Assembly (NCBI RefSeq): GCF_002238335.1
Contig: NZ_CP022347.1
Location: 1,488,001 to 1,552,000 of the forward strand
Origin: Campylobacter avium LMG 24591
GTDB lineage: Bacteria > Campylobacterota > Campylobacteria > Campylobacterales > Campylobacteraceae
Direction: 5' to 3'
Length of the DNA: 64,000 nt
Positions 1 through 10,041 of this stretch are shown here, piece by piece. The position numbers were made by a program, and so were the translations under genes. The notes beneath the pieces are model-generated. The model saw only the letters and a program-made list of their open reading frames with translations, ran no database searches and was not told the origin of the DNA. The number at the start of each line of letters is the position of its first letter. Position 1 is the stretch's first letter.

Positions 1-51
1 CAAACCAACAGAAAACATCAGCTTTGTGCCAATACTTAATCTCGAAAACAT
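1..51 (-). CDS. Methyl-accepting chemotaxis protein, N-terminal fragment at window edge
   Basis: Only the first 17 codons lie inside the window; the gene runs leftward past position 1. The ATG at 51 is preceded by a purine-rich AAGGTGAGG sequence acting as a ribosome binding site. The peptide starts MFSRLSIGTKLMFSVGL, which looks like the cytoplasmic start and first membrane helix of Campylobacter Tlp-type chemoreceptors. The assignment rests on this short stretch, so another membrane protein is possible. It is divergent from thiL. Confidence 0.45.
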   Translation of the reverse strand, partial: MFSRLSIGTKLMFSVGL

Positions 52-185
52 ACCTCACCTTTCTTTGTTAATAATGTGGAAATCTAAATAAACAAATTTT
101 TGTGAAAAAAATTGGTAGATTGTATTAAAATAATACTTATAGAAATATTATTGTTTAAAAAATATTTAAATTCTAAGAAAAAGAT
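52..185. promoter_or_regulatory. Divergent intergenic region, chemoreceptor / thiL
   Basis: This AT-rich gap separates two divergent genes and must carry both promoters. Several TAAAAT- and TATAGA-like -10 candidates lie between 120 and 150 ahead of thiL, but none stands out. The thiL start at 186 has only an A-rich AAGAAAAAG ribosome binding site. Confidence 0.35.
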
Positions 186-1007
186 ATGGATAAAGAAGCT
201 TTTATAATCTCTGCTTTTAATAATAACTTTAACGGCGATGACGGTGCCATCATAAATGATTGGTGTTTTTCAAAGGATTTGTTTTTTGAGGATGTGCATT
301 TTAAAAGAAAATGGCTAAGCTTGGAACAAATCGCCACAAAGGCAATGTTAGTAAATATTTCAGATGCTATTGTGATGAATGCAAGGCCTAAATTTGCACT
401 CATAGGACTTTCTTTACCTAAAAATTTAAGCCTTGATGAGATAAAATCTTTACAAAATGCTCTTTTAAAAACAGCAAAAGAATTTAAGATACAAATCATA
501 GGCGGAGACACAATAAGCTCTGATAAAATAGCTATTAGCATAACTTTACTTTCAAAGCTAAATGGCAGGGCTATCTTTAGAAAAGGCTTGAAAAAAGATA
601 TGTTTTTAGCCTTTACAGGCAAGTTAGGAGATAGCTTAAAGGGCTTAAAATCCTTACAAAATGGCTTTAAGCTTCATAAAAATCATCGCTTTGTAAGGCC
701 TATTTTAAGAGCTAATTTTTTTTACGAAGCTAGCAAAGAAATTTGCGTAGCTATGGATATATCAGACGGGCTTAATAAAGACTTAGCAAGAATGCTAAAT
801 TTAAACAAGCTAAATATAAAATGGCTTAAAAAGATGAGTAAAAACGAGCTTATAAGCGGGGAGGAGTATGAAATTTTATTTGCTTTTTCAGGCAAAAACA
901 AAAAAAGAATTCAAAATTTAGCAAAAAAACACAGAATAAAGATAAATATCTTTGCAAAAACAATACGAGGTAGGTATAAATTCTATGGACGAGAACATCA
1001 CTTTTAA
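186..1007 (+). CDS. thiL: Thiamine-monophosphate kinase
   Basis: ThiL phosphorylates thiamine monophosphate with ATP to give the cofactor thiamine diphosphate, in the cytosol. The N-terminal AIRS/PurM-like fold shows the Asp-rich nucleotide and Mg motif GDDGA (residues 17-21), EDVHF (35-39, usually EGVHF), IGGDT near 108 and [11 protein letters not shown] in the C-terminal half. At 273 residues it is on the short side for the family, as is usual in this group. The last 23 bases overlap the truD start, so the two genes are probably translationally coupled; thiL-truD adjacency is known in Campylobacter. Confidence 0.92.
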   Translation: MDKEAFIISAFNNNFNGDDGAIINDWCFSKDLFFEDVHFKRKWLSLEQIATKAMLVNISDAIVMNARPKFALIGLSLPKNLSLDEIKSLQNALLKTAKEFKIQIIGGDTISSDKIAISITLLSKLNGRAIFRKGLKKDMFLAFTGKLGDSLKGLKSLQNGFKLHKNHRFVRPILRANFFYEASKEICVAMDISDGLNKDLARMLNLNKLNIKWLKKMSKNELISGEEYEILFAFSGKNKKRIQNLAKKHRIKINIFAKTIRGRYKFYGREHHF

Positions 1008-2094
1008 AAAAATTTTAAGCCTAAGCCACGAAAAAATAGAGGCTCATTTTAGTAAAAACAGCTCTGATTTCGTGGTAAGAGAAAGAGCCTTGTATGAGTT
1101 TAGCGGCAAGGGAGAGCACTTAATACTTCACATCTGTAAAAAAGACTTAAGCACGAAAGAAGCACTTAAAATTTTAAGTGAGTTTAGCGGAGCAAAAATA
1201 AAGGATTTTGGTTATGCAGGACTTAAAGACAAGCAAGGACTTACTTTTCAATACCTTTCTTTAGCGAGAAAATTCGAGGAAAAATTAAAAAATTTTTCTC
1301 ACGAAAAACTTAAAATTTTAGACATCTTCTATCACGATAATAAGCTAAAAATAGGACATTTAAAAGGAAATTCCTTTTTTATAAGGCTAAAAAAAGTAAA
1401 TAAAATCAATGCTCTTAAGCTAGAACAAGCCTTTGCTTTGCTTTGTAAGCAAGGTTTTGCGAATTATTTTGCTTATCAAAGATTTGGCAAATTTAATGAT
1501 AATTACAAACAAGGGCTTGAAATTTTGCAAGGCAAAAAAAAGCTAAGAGATAAAAAAATGAGGGATTTTTTGCTTTCATCCTTTCAAAGCATACTTTTTA
1601 ATGCCTATCTTAGCAAAAGGCTTGAGTTGTCGCATTTTGCAAAAAAATTTAGCAAAAAAGAATTTGCTAGTATATACACGCTAGACAAAAAAGATATTGA
1701 TGAAATTTATGCACAAGAGCATTTTTTTAAGCTTTTAAGAGGCGATGTGCTTTGTCATTATCCCTTTGGCAAAAACTTCTTTTGCGAGGATGTGGCTAAA
1801 GAAAGTGAAAGATTTGAGCAAAAAGATATAAGCGTAACAGGACTTTTACTTGGAGAAAGAGCTATGAAAGCAAAAGATTTTGCCCTATGCTTAGAAGATG
1901 AAATTTTTAAAAATTTTTATCTTTTTAATCCTGCTTTAAATGGCTCAAGGAGATTTTTATGGTCTTATTTAGAAGAGGCTAAATTCAAATATGACGAGGA
2001 AAAAGCTCAAGTAAGTCTAGAGTTTTTCCTACAAAAGGGCTCTTATGCAACCACCATCTTAGAGGAGCTTTTACACACTAGCAACAGCGATTAA
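985..2094 (+). CDS. truD: tRNA pseudouridine(13) synthase
   Basis: TruD converts U13 of tRNA-Glu to pseudouridine. The signature [10 protein letters not shown] (about residues 77-86) contains the catalytic Asp, followed by the TruD insertion region and a C-terminal GSYAT motif. I start at the ATG at 985 (MDENITF), which gives 369 residues. An in-frame ATG at 952 lies deep inside thiL and would add 11 residues that do not look like the family. The 3' end overlaps the convergent YbdD-like gene by 17 bases. Confidence 0.92.
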   Translation: MDENITFKKILSLSHEKIEAHFSKNSSDFVVRERALYEFSGKGEHLILHICKKDLSTKEALKILSEFSGAKIKDFGYAGLKDKQGLTFQYLSLARKFEEKLKNFSHEKLKILDIFYHDNKLKIGHLKGNSFFIRLKKVNKINALKLEQAFALLCKQGFANYFAYQRFGKFNDNYKQGLEILQGKKKLRDKKMRDFLLSSFQSILFNAYLSKRLELSHFAKKFSKKEFASIYTLDKKDIDEIYAQEHFFKLLRGDVLCHYPFGKNFFCEDVAKESERFEQKDISVTGLLLGERAMKAKDFALCLEDEIFKNFYLFNPALNGSRRFLWSYLEEAKFKYDEEKAQVSLEFFLQKGSYATTILEELLHTSNSD

Positions 2095-2338
2095 CACCGC
2101 CATTATACCTAGCCTCAAGGGCTTCTTTGAAAAAGTCCTTTTGGCTTAGAATTTCTCTTTCAGGATGCTTTGTCTTCATATGTTCTACATACTTATCATA
2201 GCTTGGCATACCAACTAAAAGATGTAAAAATCTATCACTTCTTTGATAAAGCCTTTTTAACTTATCAAAAAGGCTTTCTTCTTTTCTTTGCACTAAAACG
2301 GGCAGGGTATTTGCCCTTTTTACCAAAGCTTTTGACAT
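2078..2338 (-). CDS. YbdD/YjiX family small protein, CstA partner
   Basis: This 86-residue protein has the family hallmarks: a basic N-terminal half, [13 protein letters not shown] (about 46-62), and a C-terminal ARYNGG followed by RCC. YbdD/YjiX proteins are encoded directly after CstA-type carbon-starvation transporters, and in E. coli the small partner is needed for pyruvate uptake by the related BtsT/CstA carriers. Here it lies 12 bases downstream of cstA on the same strand, so the two are probably co-transcribed. Its end overlaps convergent truD. Confidence 0.85.
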   Translation of the reverse strand: MSKALVKRANTLPVLVQRKEESLFDKLKRLYQRSDRFLHLLVGMPSYDKYVEHMKTKHPEREILSQKDFFKEALEARYNGGVNRCC

Positions 2339-2350
2339 CGCTTGTCCTTT

Positions 2351-4510
2351 CTACTGGCTTAAAGCACCCTCATAGTCTTTCATCTCTTTTCTAGGCTCTT
2401 CTTTTAAAGGAAAGCTTTCATTTTTACCAACAGCTGTTAGATAGCAAATTTTAATGGTCTCAAAAAGCACCACAAAAACAACTATCATAAAAAAGCCGCA
2501 AAGCACAGCATCAAGGATGTTGTTATGTATGATGGTGTTTGCCTTATTAATCAAAGCTTCATTATTTGCTAGTATAGCTTCTTCTTTTTTTTGCAACCAA
2601 ATTTGAGCTGTTGCAACGTGGCTTACCGCATCATGTACCCTTTCGCCATTTGCAGGTAAGAGTTTTTGAAAAGAAGCATAAAGCGTGGTTAAAAGTATCC
2701 AAAATGCTGGAAGTATGGTCACCCAAGCGTATTTCATCTTGCCCATTTTAAATAATACAACCGTGCCAAGTAAAAGAGCAATCCCTGCTAACATTTGATT
2801 TGCAGCACCAAATAAAGGCCAAAGAGTGTAAATTCCACCGGCTGGATCTATAACTCCTTGATAAAGCAAGTATCCCCAACCACAAACGCAGATAAAGGAA
2901 GCAACTATGCCGTAAAAATAATTTTTAGTATCAGCCATAGGCTTAAAGACATTGCCTAATATGTCTTGTATCATAAATCTACCCGTTCTAGTTCCTGCAT
3001 CAACAGCAGTTAAGATAAATAAAGCCTCAAAAAGTATGGCAAAATGATACCAAAAAGCCATAGCCTCAGGACCGCCAGCTATTTGATGTAAGATATAGGT
3101 TAAACCAAGTGCAAAGGTAGGCGCACCACCGGTTCTTGATATGATAGTGCTTTCGCCTATATCACTAGCTACCTTTGGTATCAAGGCTGCGTAATCTGTA
3201 TTTAAGGCAGTGGAATCAAGAGCAAAACCAGCAGTTTGTAAAATTTGCTTTAAATTTGCCTCGATAGTGGCTAAATTTGCTGTGCTCGCACTAGCTGCAG
3301 CTGGATCAAGTGTAGCAAGTGGAGAATTTATAGCAAAATAAAGCCCCGGCTCTAAGATGCAAGCAGCGATTAAGGCCATTATACCAACCAAGCTTTCCAT
3401 AAGCATAGAGCCGTATCCAACAGCCCTTGCATGGCTTTCTCTTTCAAGCATTTTTGGACTTGTTCCTGATGATATTAAGGCGTGAAAGCCAGAAACAGCA
3501 CCGCAAGCTATAGTTATAAATAAAAATGGAAAGATAGAACCCGCAAAAACAGGTCCTGTGCCGTCAATTAAAGAAGTAACCTTTGGCATATAAAGCTCTG
3601 GATTTATCCATAAAATCCCAGCAGCCATTATAACTATAACGCCGATTTTAAGAAAAGTGCTTAGATAATCCCTTGGAGCAAGCAAAAACCACACCGGTAA
3701 AACCGAGGCTATAAAACCATAAGCTATGACTATTAGAGCTAGAGTTTTTCTATCTAACAAAAAGACATTATGCCAAGGATGAGCCGGATCTGCTATGGCG
3801 TGTCCGTACCAAAGGGCTAGTAAAAGCAGGATAAAGCCTATAATGCTAGCCTCGCCTACCCTGCCCGGTCTTAAAAACCTCATATAAATTCCCATAAAAA
3901 TGGCTATAGGTATGGTCATAGCTATGGTAAAAAGTCCCCAAGCTGATTCAGCCAAGGCATTTACGACAACCATAGCCAAAATGGCAACTATGATAAACAT
4001 AATAAACAAAATGCCTATCATAGCAAAGCCACCTGTGATCTTACCCATTTCATCCTTTATCATCTCGCCTAAGGATTTTCCATTTCTTCTAACAGAGATA
4101 AAAAGCACGGTAAAATCATGCACAGCTCCGGCTAAAACAACACCAACCAAAAGCCAAATCATACTAGGTAAATAACCCATTTGAGCAGCTAAAATAGGCC
4201 CAACCAAAGGTCCCGCTCCAGCAATTGCTGCAAAATGGTGTCCAAATAATACTATCTTATTTGTAGGCACGAAGTCCTTGCCGTCATTATTTACCACAGC
4301 TGGAGTAGCCCTGCTATCATCTAGTTCAAAAACTTTTTGGGCTATAAATTTACTATAAAATCTATAGCCTATCATATAAATACACACGGAGGCTATGACT
4401 ATCCAAGTGGCATTTATGCTTTCTCCTTGATTTAAGGCTAAAACACCAAAATACCAAGCAGCTAAAATCGCCACTAGCACCCAAAAAACCTGAGCTAAAA
4501 TTTTATTCAT
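2351..4510 (-). CDS. cstA: Carbon starvation protein A, peptide/pyruvate transporter
   Basis: CstA is a large inner-membrane carrier for peptides and, in E. coli, pyruvate. The 719-residue product is full length, with roughly 16-18 hydrophobic segments and the conserved N-terminal block with FGHHFAAIAGAGPLVGP near 88-104. The GVVLAGAVHDF segment and GTRTGRFMIQDILGN are also characteristic. Campylobacter uses amino acids and peptides as carbon sources, so the role fits. A TACAAT -10 box lies 27 bases upstream of the ATG, and the YbdD-like partner follows immediately. Confidence 0.95.
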   Translation of the reverse strand: MNKILAQVFWVLVAILAAWYFGVLALNQGESINATWIVIASVCIYMIGYRFYSKFIAQKVFELDDSRATPAVVNNDGKDFVPTNKIVLFGHHFAAIAGAGPLVGPILAAQMGYLPSMIWLLVGVVLAGAVHDFTVLFISVRRNGKSLGEMIKDEMGKITGGFAMIGILFIMFIIVAILAMVVVNALAESAWGLFTIAMTIPIAIFMGIYMRFLRPGRVGEASIIGFILLLLALWYGHAIADPAHPWHNVFLLDRKTLALIVIAYGFIASVLPVWFLLAPRDYLSTFLKIGVIVIMAAGILWINPELYMPKVTSLIDGTGPVFAGSIFPFLFITIACGAVSGFHALISSGTSPKMLERESHARAVGYGSMLMESLVGIMALIAACILEPGLYFAINSPLATLDPAAASASTANLATIEANLKQILQTAGFALDSTALNTDYAALIPKVASDIGESTIISRTGGAPTFALGLTYILHQIAGGPEAMAFWYHFAILFEALFILTAVDAGTRTGRFMIQDILGNVFKPMADTKNYFYGIVASFICVCGWGYLLYQGVIDPAGGIYTLWPLFGAANQMLAGIALLLGTVVLFKMGKMKYAWVTILPAFWILLTTLYASFQKLLPANGERVHDAVSHVATAQIWLQKKEEAILANNEALINKANTIIHNNILDAVLCGFFMIVVFVVLFETIKICYLTAVGKNESFPLKEEPRKEMKDYEGALSQ

Positions 4511-4536
4511 ACAAACTCCTTGAAGCTAATTGCTTT

Positions 4537-4542
4537 ATTGTA
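4537..4542 (-). promoter_or_regulatory. Probable cstA -10 box
   Basis: TACAAT read on the minus strand, 27 bases upstream of the cstA ATG, in a T/A-rich context with no recognisable -35 box. This is the usual arrangement of sigma-70 promoters in Campylobacter. Confidence 0.45.
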
Positions 4543-4604
4543 ATAAATTTATATTTAAGATTAAAAGAAAAAGAAAAACAAATTCAAAAAAACATAAAAT
4601 TTTG

Positions 4605-4657
4605 TTTCTATTTTGCATTTTTTAAGAGCTTTTAAGACAAAAATTGCAAAATAGAAA
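4605..4657. terminator. 13-bp perfect inverted repeat downstream of cysQ
   Basis: TTTCTATTTTGCA (4605-4617) is exactly mirrored by TGCAAAATAGAAA (4645-4657). After one mismatch, five more A-T pairs extend the stem. It begins 8 bases past the cysQ stop, so it probably ends the sulfate operon transcript ahead of the cstA promoter. It is AT-rich and lacks a clear U-tract, so it may be a 3'-stabilising hairpin rather than a classical terminator. Confidence 0.4.
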
Positions 4658-4664
4658 AATATTA

Positions 4665-5408
4665 TCAATAAACTACAAAATAAGGGTTTTTTAAATTCTC
4701 TTTATTATAAAGTAGGGGTTTTTTGCTGTAAAAATCATAGCTCATCTTTTTAGCCTCCCTTACTATAGCATCAGCTGCTGCTGTATCCCACTCCATAGTT
4801 GGCGCAAGACGAGGGTAAATATCGGCTTCAGCGCTTGCTACTAGGCAAAGTTTTAAGGATGAACCCATGGATATAAGCTCTTTTTTCTTGTCCACCTCAA
4901 GTTTATCGATAAAGTCCTTAGTCTCATCACTCATGTGGGATTTGCTAGCCACTATTTTGTATGTATCTTTGTTTAGGGCAAGTGGCAACAACTCATCATT
5001 TTTAAAAGCACCCTCTCCTTTTTTAGCACTATACATCAAATTTAAAGCAGGCGCATAAACAACTCCTAAAACAGGGCTTTGCTTGTGTATCAAGGCTATA
5101 TTGACTGTGAATTCTCCGTTCCTTTTGATAAATTCCTTTGTGCCATCAAGAGGATCAACTAAGAAAAAATATTCCCAATTTTTACGCTCTTCAAAGCTTA
5201 TTATGCTATTTTCTTCAGAAAGTATGGGAAGATTAAATTTAGCCAAAGAATCGCATATTATAGTATTTGACAATATATCAGCCTCACTTAAAGGAGACTT
5301 ATCCTCTTTTTCATAAATTTCAAAATCCCTCTCATAAACTTGCATTATGGCCTTACCAGCCTTTAAAGCTATGTTTTTTATCTCGTTTATATCAATATTT
5401 TTAAGCAT
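4665..5408 (-). CDS. cysQ: 3'(2'),5'-bisphosphate nucleotidase CysQ
   Basis: CysQ hydrolyses PAP (and PAPS) to AMP, removing the by-product of sulfotransferases. It belongs to the inositol monophosphatase-like superfamily: EEN near residue 66, the metal motif DPLDGTKEF (about 84-92) and the second metal motif WDTAAADAI near the C-terminus are all present. Its 247 residues are normal for the family. The start overlaps the cysC stop by 8 bases. Position in an operon with PAPS synthesis and a sulfotransferase favours the PAP phosphatase role over inositol phosphatase. Confidence 0.9.
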   Translation of the reverse strand: MLKNIDINEIKNIALKAGKAIMQVYERDFEIYEKEDKSPLSEADILSNTIICDSLAKFNLPILSEENSIISFEERKNWEYFFLVDPLDGTKEFIKRNGEFTVNIALIHKQSPVLGVVYAPALNLMYSAKKGEGAFKNDELLPLALNKDTYKIVASKSHMSDETKDFIDKLEVDKKKELISMGSSLKLCLVASAEADIYPRLAPTMEWDTAAADAIVREAKKMSYDFYSKKPLLYNKENLKNPYFVVY

Positions 5409-5988
5409 TTATAAAAGCGCCTTTCTTAAGATAAGTTATGATTTTTTCAACATTTTTGTTAATATCGCTATCTGCGATGTGAATTTGCGGATTTTGCGGT
5501 CTTTCATAAGGGCTACTTATGCCTGTGAAATTGTCTATTTCTTTATTTCTAGCCTTTTTATAAAGTCCTTTTGGATCTCTTTGTTCGCAAAGCTCTAAGG
5601 GAGTATCCACAAAAATTTCTATAAACTCACCCTCATCAAATAAAGCCCTGGCCATATCTCTATCTTTTTTAAAAGGCGATATAAAAGCACTTAAGACTAT
5701 CAAACCGCTATCTACAAAAAGCTTGCAAAGTTCTGCAAGACGCCTGATGTTTTCAGTTCTTGAGTGCTCATCAAAGGATAAGTCCTTATTCAAACCATGA
5801 CGCAAATTATCACCATCTAGCAAATATGTATGACGGTTTAGCTCAAAAAGCCTTAATTCCACAGCATTTGCTAAGGTTGATTTGCCGCTTGCGCTAAGTC
5901 CTGTAAACCACAGCACACAGGCTTTTTGCCCCTTTATGCTAGCTCGTTTTTGCTTAGTTAAAGCTGTGTTATGCCAAGTAAGATTCAT
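5401..5988 (-). CDS. cysC: Adenylyl-sulfate (APS) kinase
   Basis: CysC phosphorylates APS at the 3' position to give PAPS, the sulfuryl donor. The 195-residue protein has the P-loop GLSASGKST (30-38) and the APS-kinase motif LLDGDNLRHGLN (about 57-68), and ends with the IADSDINKNVEKI segment. It is a stand-alone kinase, not fused to CysN as in some bacteria. It is 8 bases downstream of the permease gene and overlaps cysQ. Confidence 0.93.
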   Translation of the reverse strand: MNLTWHNTALTKQKRASIKGQKACVLWFTGLSASGKSTLANAVELRLFELNRHTYLLDGDNLRHGLNKDLSFDEHSRTENIRRLAELCKLFVDSGLIVLSAFISPFKKDRDMARALFDEGEFIEIFVDTPLELCEQRDPKGLYKKARNKEIDNFTGISSPYERPQNPQIHIADSDINKNVEKIITYLKKGAFINA

Positions 5989-5996
5989 TGATTGCC

Positions 5997-7718
5997 TTAA
6001 AATTTGAAAAATACAGGAAGTGCTAGCAACACAACGGCGCTATAAACTATAGATACGAAAAAGCCTATCTTTAAAAAATCGCTAATCTTATAAGGACAAA
6101 GTGAATTTACCATTAAGTGCGTCTGATAAGAATGCGGTATCATAAAGCCAGCACTAGCTGCATAAGCTACAGCAAAGATAAATGGCAAGGGGCTTACTCC
6201 TAAGGCTTGTGAAGTAGCAAAGGCTATAGGAAAGGCAAGAGCTGCGGCTGCGTTATTTGTGATAAATTCCGTTAAAATCAAAGTAAGCAAATACACCCCA
6301 ACAAAGCTTCCATAAACCCCATAAGTTCCAAACACCCCTATAATCAAATCTGCTAAATCCTTAGCCAAGGAACTATCAACCAAAACCTTTGTTATAGCCA
6401 AAGATGAGCCAACCACTATGAAAATTTCAAATGGAAAACGTCTTTTTATCTCATCTAATTTAACAAAGTTAAAAAGCAAGAAAAAGCCAAGACATAGCAG
6501 CAACACCTTAGTGAAAGATATCAAATTTAATGCAGATGAAATTATGCTTAGCAAAAAGGCTGATATTACTATAAAACTTTGTTTGTTATCTAACTTATTG
6601 CTTTGCTTGATATTTGAAAGCAAGTAAAAATTCTTAGCTAAATTTTCTCTGCTAACAAAATCTTTACCCGTTGCCAAAACAAGCCTATCTCCAGCTTGCA
6701 AGTGCTCCTCCCCTATCTTTTTTATAAAACTATCGCCCCTTTGCAAAGAAAGTATGGCCGCATCAAATTTAGCCCTAAAATTTGCCTCTTTTACCTTTTT
6801 GCCTATGAGACTTGAAGTTGGAGTTATAACAACATCCACCAAGCTTGTAAGACTTTGTTTGTAATCCTTAAAGACTTCTAGGCCGTCAAATTGCTTTAAG
6901 CTATTTATATGAGAAATATCGCCGCTAAACACAAGCTCGTCATTAGCTTGTATGATTTCATTATGCGAAACGGGAACTATGCTAGAACCCGCCCTGTTAA
7001 TCTGCACCAAAAACAAAAATTCCAAATTTCTAAGCTTGCTTTGTAGAACTGTTTTGCCTATTAAATAGCTTGTATTTAAAACCTTTAAAACGATTAAATG
7101 CTCTTTTATATCTTGCTTTTGCTCTTTGTATTGCGGTAAAAGTTTATGAAAAAGCATCAAAGTAATTATCATAGAGATAGTTAGTAAAAGCCCAACAGGC
7201 AAGAAATCAAACATCTTTAAAGGCGGCAAGGAATTTTGTATGACAAAGGAATTTACTATCAAATTTGTAGAAGTTCCAATCAAAGTAAGAGTGCCTCCAA
7301 CCACGGCAAAATAAGATAGCGGTATAAGCAGCTTTGAAGGGGCTTGGAATTTGTTGTTCTTAACCACGCCCATGAAAGAAGCCACAACGGCTGTGTTGTT
7401 TAAAAAGGCTGAAATAAAAGAGCTTAAAATGCCTAATCTTAAAAGCGAAAAAAGATAATTTTTGCCTATGATAAATTTAGATACTGCTTGTATAAAAATA
7501 GTTCTTTCAACAGCTATGGAAACAAGCAGCAAAAGCACCAAGGAAATCAAAGAATCATTCGTATAGGAACTAACAAAACTTGTATAGTCCAAATACCCTA
7601 AAAGATAGTAAAAAACAGCCAAGGAAGCAAACAAAACCCCCGCTCTAATCTTATTTTGTATAAGCAAGACAAGCAGCAATATTAAGCTTGCGGCCACGAC
7701 AAGTTTCATCATGCTCAT
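5997..7718 (-). CDS. DASS/SLC13-type sulfate permease with RCK_C domains
   Basis: This inner-membrane protein has hydrophobic segments in both halves and two TrkA-C/RCK_C-like regulatory domains in the middle; their LQAGDRLVL and IQANDELVF strands lie near residues 345 and 260. That layout is typical of SAC1/SLT-like sulfate carriers of the divalent anion:sodium family. I use the ATG at 7718 because it forms an ATGA overlap with the cysN stop, the same coupling used elsewhere in this operon; an upstream ATG at 7736 is in frame. Sulfate as substrate is inferred from the operon. Confidence 0.8.
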   Translation of the reverse strand: MSMMKLVVAASLILLLVLLIQNKIRAGVLFASLAVFYYLLGYLDYTSFVSSYTNDSLISLVLLLLVSIAVERTIFIQAVSKFIIGKNYLFSLLRLGILSSFISAFLNNTAVVASFMGVVKNNKFQAPSKLLIPLSYFAVVGGTLTLIGTSTNLIVNSFVIQNSLPPLKMFDFLPVGLLLTISMIITLMLFHKLLPQYKEQKQDIKEHLIVLKVLNTSYLIGKTVLQSKLRNLEFLFLVQINRAGSSIVPVSHNEIIQANDELVFSGDISHINSLKQFDGLEVFKDYKQSLTSLVDVVITPTSSLIGKKVKEANFRAKFDAAILSLQRGDSFIKKIGEEHLQAGDRLVLATGKDFVSRENLAKNFYLLSNIKQSNKLDNKQSFIVISAFLLSIISSALNLISFTKVLLLCLGFFLLFNFVKLDEIKRRFPFEIFIVVGSSLAITKVLVDSSLAKDLADLIIGVFGTYGVYGSFVGVYLLTLILTEFITNNAAAALAFPIAFATSQALGVSPLPFIFAVAYAASAGFMIPHSYQTHLMVNSLCPYKISDFLKIGFFVSIVYSAVVLLALPVFFKF

Positions 7719-9136
7719 ATCTTTTTTGCCTCCCATTCTGGATAATGCTTTCTTATGAAGGCGTTAAGTTCTTTTTCTGCCTCACTATAAGTTCTTGTCT
7801 CCTTACTTTGTGCTGAAATTTCACATATCATGCCAGCAGCTACAGTTTCATTGCTGTATCTATCTATGAGTATAAAAGAACCTAAGGTTTTATTCTCCTC
7901 GTAAGTTAAAAGTGGCAGAATTTTTTGAACCTTTATGCTGCAAAGTGCTATGTCATTTAGCTCTAAAAACTCGCTTTTTACATCTTCAAACTTATTAATA
8001 TCCTTTTTATATTCTATATTTTCTATGCAAGCATTGGTGCTTAAATTCGCCCTTTTTATAATATACTCATGCTTATCATTTACGCAAAATCTTTGCTCAC
8101 TCATATAAATCAACATGGCCTTAAAACTATTGCTAATCTTAATATCGTAATCTTTATGGCATATCACATCGCCTCTTGAAATATCTATCTCATCTTCTAA
8201 GCACAAAGAAACTTGGGATTTAACACAAGCTTCTTGCATACCTTCAGGCTTCTCATCAAAACTTAAGGTTTTAAGCTCTTTTATATCGCTTGTGATGATT
8301 TTGCTTATCTTAGAACTTTTGTTTTGAGGCAAGATACGCACATCATCGCCAAGCTTTACCACTCCGCTAGCAACTTCTCCGCAAAAGGCACGGAAATTTA
8401 GGTGTGGGCGGTTTATATACTGCACTGCAAGGCTAAATTTAGGCTCTTTATCATAATCAAGCTCTATACTGTCTAAAAGCTCAAGCAAGGTTTTGCCGCT
8501 ATACCAAAGCATATTAGAACTTCTTTGAAGTACATTTTCGCCACTTAAAGCACAAAGAGGCAAGAAATAAGTATTGATGTCTTTTTTAAGGCTTGGCAAA
8601 AATTGCTCGTAAGAATTTTGAATTTGCTTAAACTTAAGCTCATCGTAAGCAATTAAATCCATTTTATTCACAGCTATTATAAAATGCTTAATTCCTAGCA
8701 AGGAAACTATATAAGAATGCCTTTTAGTTTGAGGCAAAACTCCCTTTCTAGCGTCTATTAAGATGATGGCTATGTCAGCTGTGCTAGCTCCTGTTGCCAT
8801 ATTTCTAGTGTATTGCTCGTGGCCTGGGGTGTCTGCCATTATGAATTTTCTTTTTTCGCTGGTAAAAAATCTATAAGCAACATCTATAGTTATGCCTTGC
8901 TCTCTCTCGCTAGAAAGCCCATCTACTAAAAGTGCAAAATCAAGCTCCTCGCCTCTTGTGCCAAATTTCTTGCTTTCTTGCTCCAAGGTGCTTAACATAT
9001 CACTAAAAACAACCTTGCTATCATACAAAAGCCTTCCCATAAGGGTTGATTTGCCGTCATCAACACTACCGCAAGTTATAAACCTGCAAAGTTCTTTTTG
9101 CATATGCGAGGATAAATACGCCTTTATATCTTGCAT
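7715..9136 (-). CDS. cysN: Sulfate adenylyltransferase GTPase subunit
   Basis: CysN is the regulatory GTPase of ATP sulfurylase; GTP hydrolysis drives APS formation by CysD. EF-Tu-like G motifs are clear: GSVDDGKST (G1, 23-31), the switch II DTPGHEQY near 97 and NKMD near 158, followed by two beta-barrel domains. Its 473 residues match the form without a C-terminal APS kinase, consistent with the separate cysC. Its ATG overlaps the cysD stop by one base (TAATG). Confidence 0.95.
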   Translation of the reverse strand: MQDIKAYLSSHMQKELCRFITCGSVDDGKSTLMGRLLYDSKVVFSDMLSTLEQESKKFGTRGEELDFALLVDGLSSEREQGITIDVAYRFFTSEKRKFIMADTPGHEQYTRNMATGASTADIAIILIDARKGVLPQTKRHSYIVSLLGIKHFIIAVNKMDLIAYDELKFKQIQNSYEQFLPSLKKDINTYFLPLCALSGENVLQRSSNMLWYSGKTLLELLDSIELDYDKEPKFSLAVQYINRPHLNFRAFCGEVASGVVKLGDDVRILPQNKSSKISKIITSDIKELKTLSFDEKPEGMQEACVKSQVSLCLEDEIDISRGDVICHKDYDIKISNSFKAMLIYMSEQRFCVNDKHEYIIKRANLSTNACIENIEYKKDINKFEDVKSEFLELNDIALCSIKVQKILPLLTYEENKTLGSFILIDRYSNETVAAGMICEISAQSKETRTYSEAEKELNAFIRKHYPEWEAKKI

Positions 9137-10041
9137 TAAAAATACCCCTCTTGCTTTTTCTTTTCCATGCTATCTTTTTCGTCGCTATCTATTAGTCTGC
9201 CTTGTCTTTCGCTTGTCTTTGAAAGCACTAATTCTTTTATAATGTCTAGCACATCTTTTGCATCTGAGTTTATAGCCCCTGTTAAAGGATAACAACCCAG
9301 GGTTCTAAACCTCACAAGCTCTTCTTTTGCATTTTTGGCCAAATCCTTTGGCATTCTTTCATCATCTACTAAAATTTTAGCCCCCATATACTCTACTACC
9401 GGGCGTTTCTTTGCAAAATAAAGGCTAGGAATTGGGATGTTTTCTAAGTATATGTACTGCCATATATCAAGCTCTGTCCAATTGCTAAGCGGAAAAACCC
9501 TTATAGATTCTCCTTTTTTGTGTCTGGCGTTATAGATATTCCACAATTCTGGACGCTGATTTTTAGGCTGCCAAGTATGAAATTCATCTCTAAATGAAAA
9601 AATCCTCTCCTTTGCCCTAGACTTTTCCTCATCCCTTCTAGCACCGCCGAACACGGCGTCAAATTTATACAAATCAAGCATTTGCTTTAAAGCCTTAGTT
9701 TTTGCTATATCAGTATGCATGGAAGAACCGTGCGTGAAAGGGGAAATGTTTTCTTGCTCTATGAGAGGATTAGAGTATATTATAAGCTGCATGCCGAGTT
9801 CTTTGGCTCTTTTGTCTCTGAATTCTATCATTTCTTTGAATTTCCACTTTGTATCAACATGAACCAAAGGTAGCGGTGGCTTGGCTGGGTAAAAGGCTTT
9901 TTGTAAAAGATGAAGTAAAACTGAAGAATCCTTGCCTATGCTGTAAAGCAAGGCTGGTTTTTCAAATTCGGCCAAAACCTCTCTTATGATAAATATCGAT
10001 TCGCTTTCAAGTCTTTGAAGATGGCTAAGCTTAGAAATCAT
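9136..10041 (-). CDS. cysD: Sulfate adenylyltransferase catalytic subunit
   Basis: CysD is the PP-loop catalytic subunit of ATP sulfurylase, making APS from ATP and sulfate. The PP-loop [13 protein letters not shown] lies near residues 34-46, followed by VHVDTKWKF and a [16 protein letters not shown] block, all diagnostic. The ATG at 10041 overlaps the stop of the upstream sulfotransferase in TGATG; a GTG one codon earlier (10044) is also possible. Because of that overlap, cysD translation probably depends on ribosomes finishing the sulfotransferase frame, which contains a G12 tract. Confidence 0.94.
   Translation of the reverse strand: MISKLSHLQRLESESIFIIREVLAEFEKPALLYSIGKDSSVLLHLLQKAFYPAKPPLPLVHVDTKWKFKEMIEFRDKRAKELGMQLIIYSNPLIEQENISPFTHGSSMHTDIAKTKALKQMLDLYKFDAVFGGARRDEEKSRAKERIFSFRDEFHTWQPKNQRPELWNIYNARHKKGESIRVFPLSNWTELDIWQYIYLENIPIPSLYFAKKRPVVEYMGAKILVDDERMPKDLAKNAKEELVRFRTLGCYPLTGAINSDAKDVLDIIKELVLSKTSERQGRLIDSDEKDSMEKKKQEGYF

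Noticed and set aside
173-622. 149-codon frame antisense to thiL.
   Set aside because: It overlaps a well-supported gene on the other strand and shows no protein-like composition or ribosome binding site. The same applies to the many shorter antisense frames in the window.
952-984. Eleven extra N-terminal codons for TruD.
   Set aside because: They lie inside thiL, are not followed by family-like sequence until the ATG at 985, and lack a ribosome binding site.
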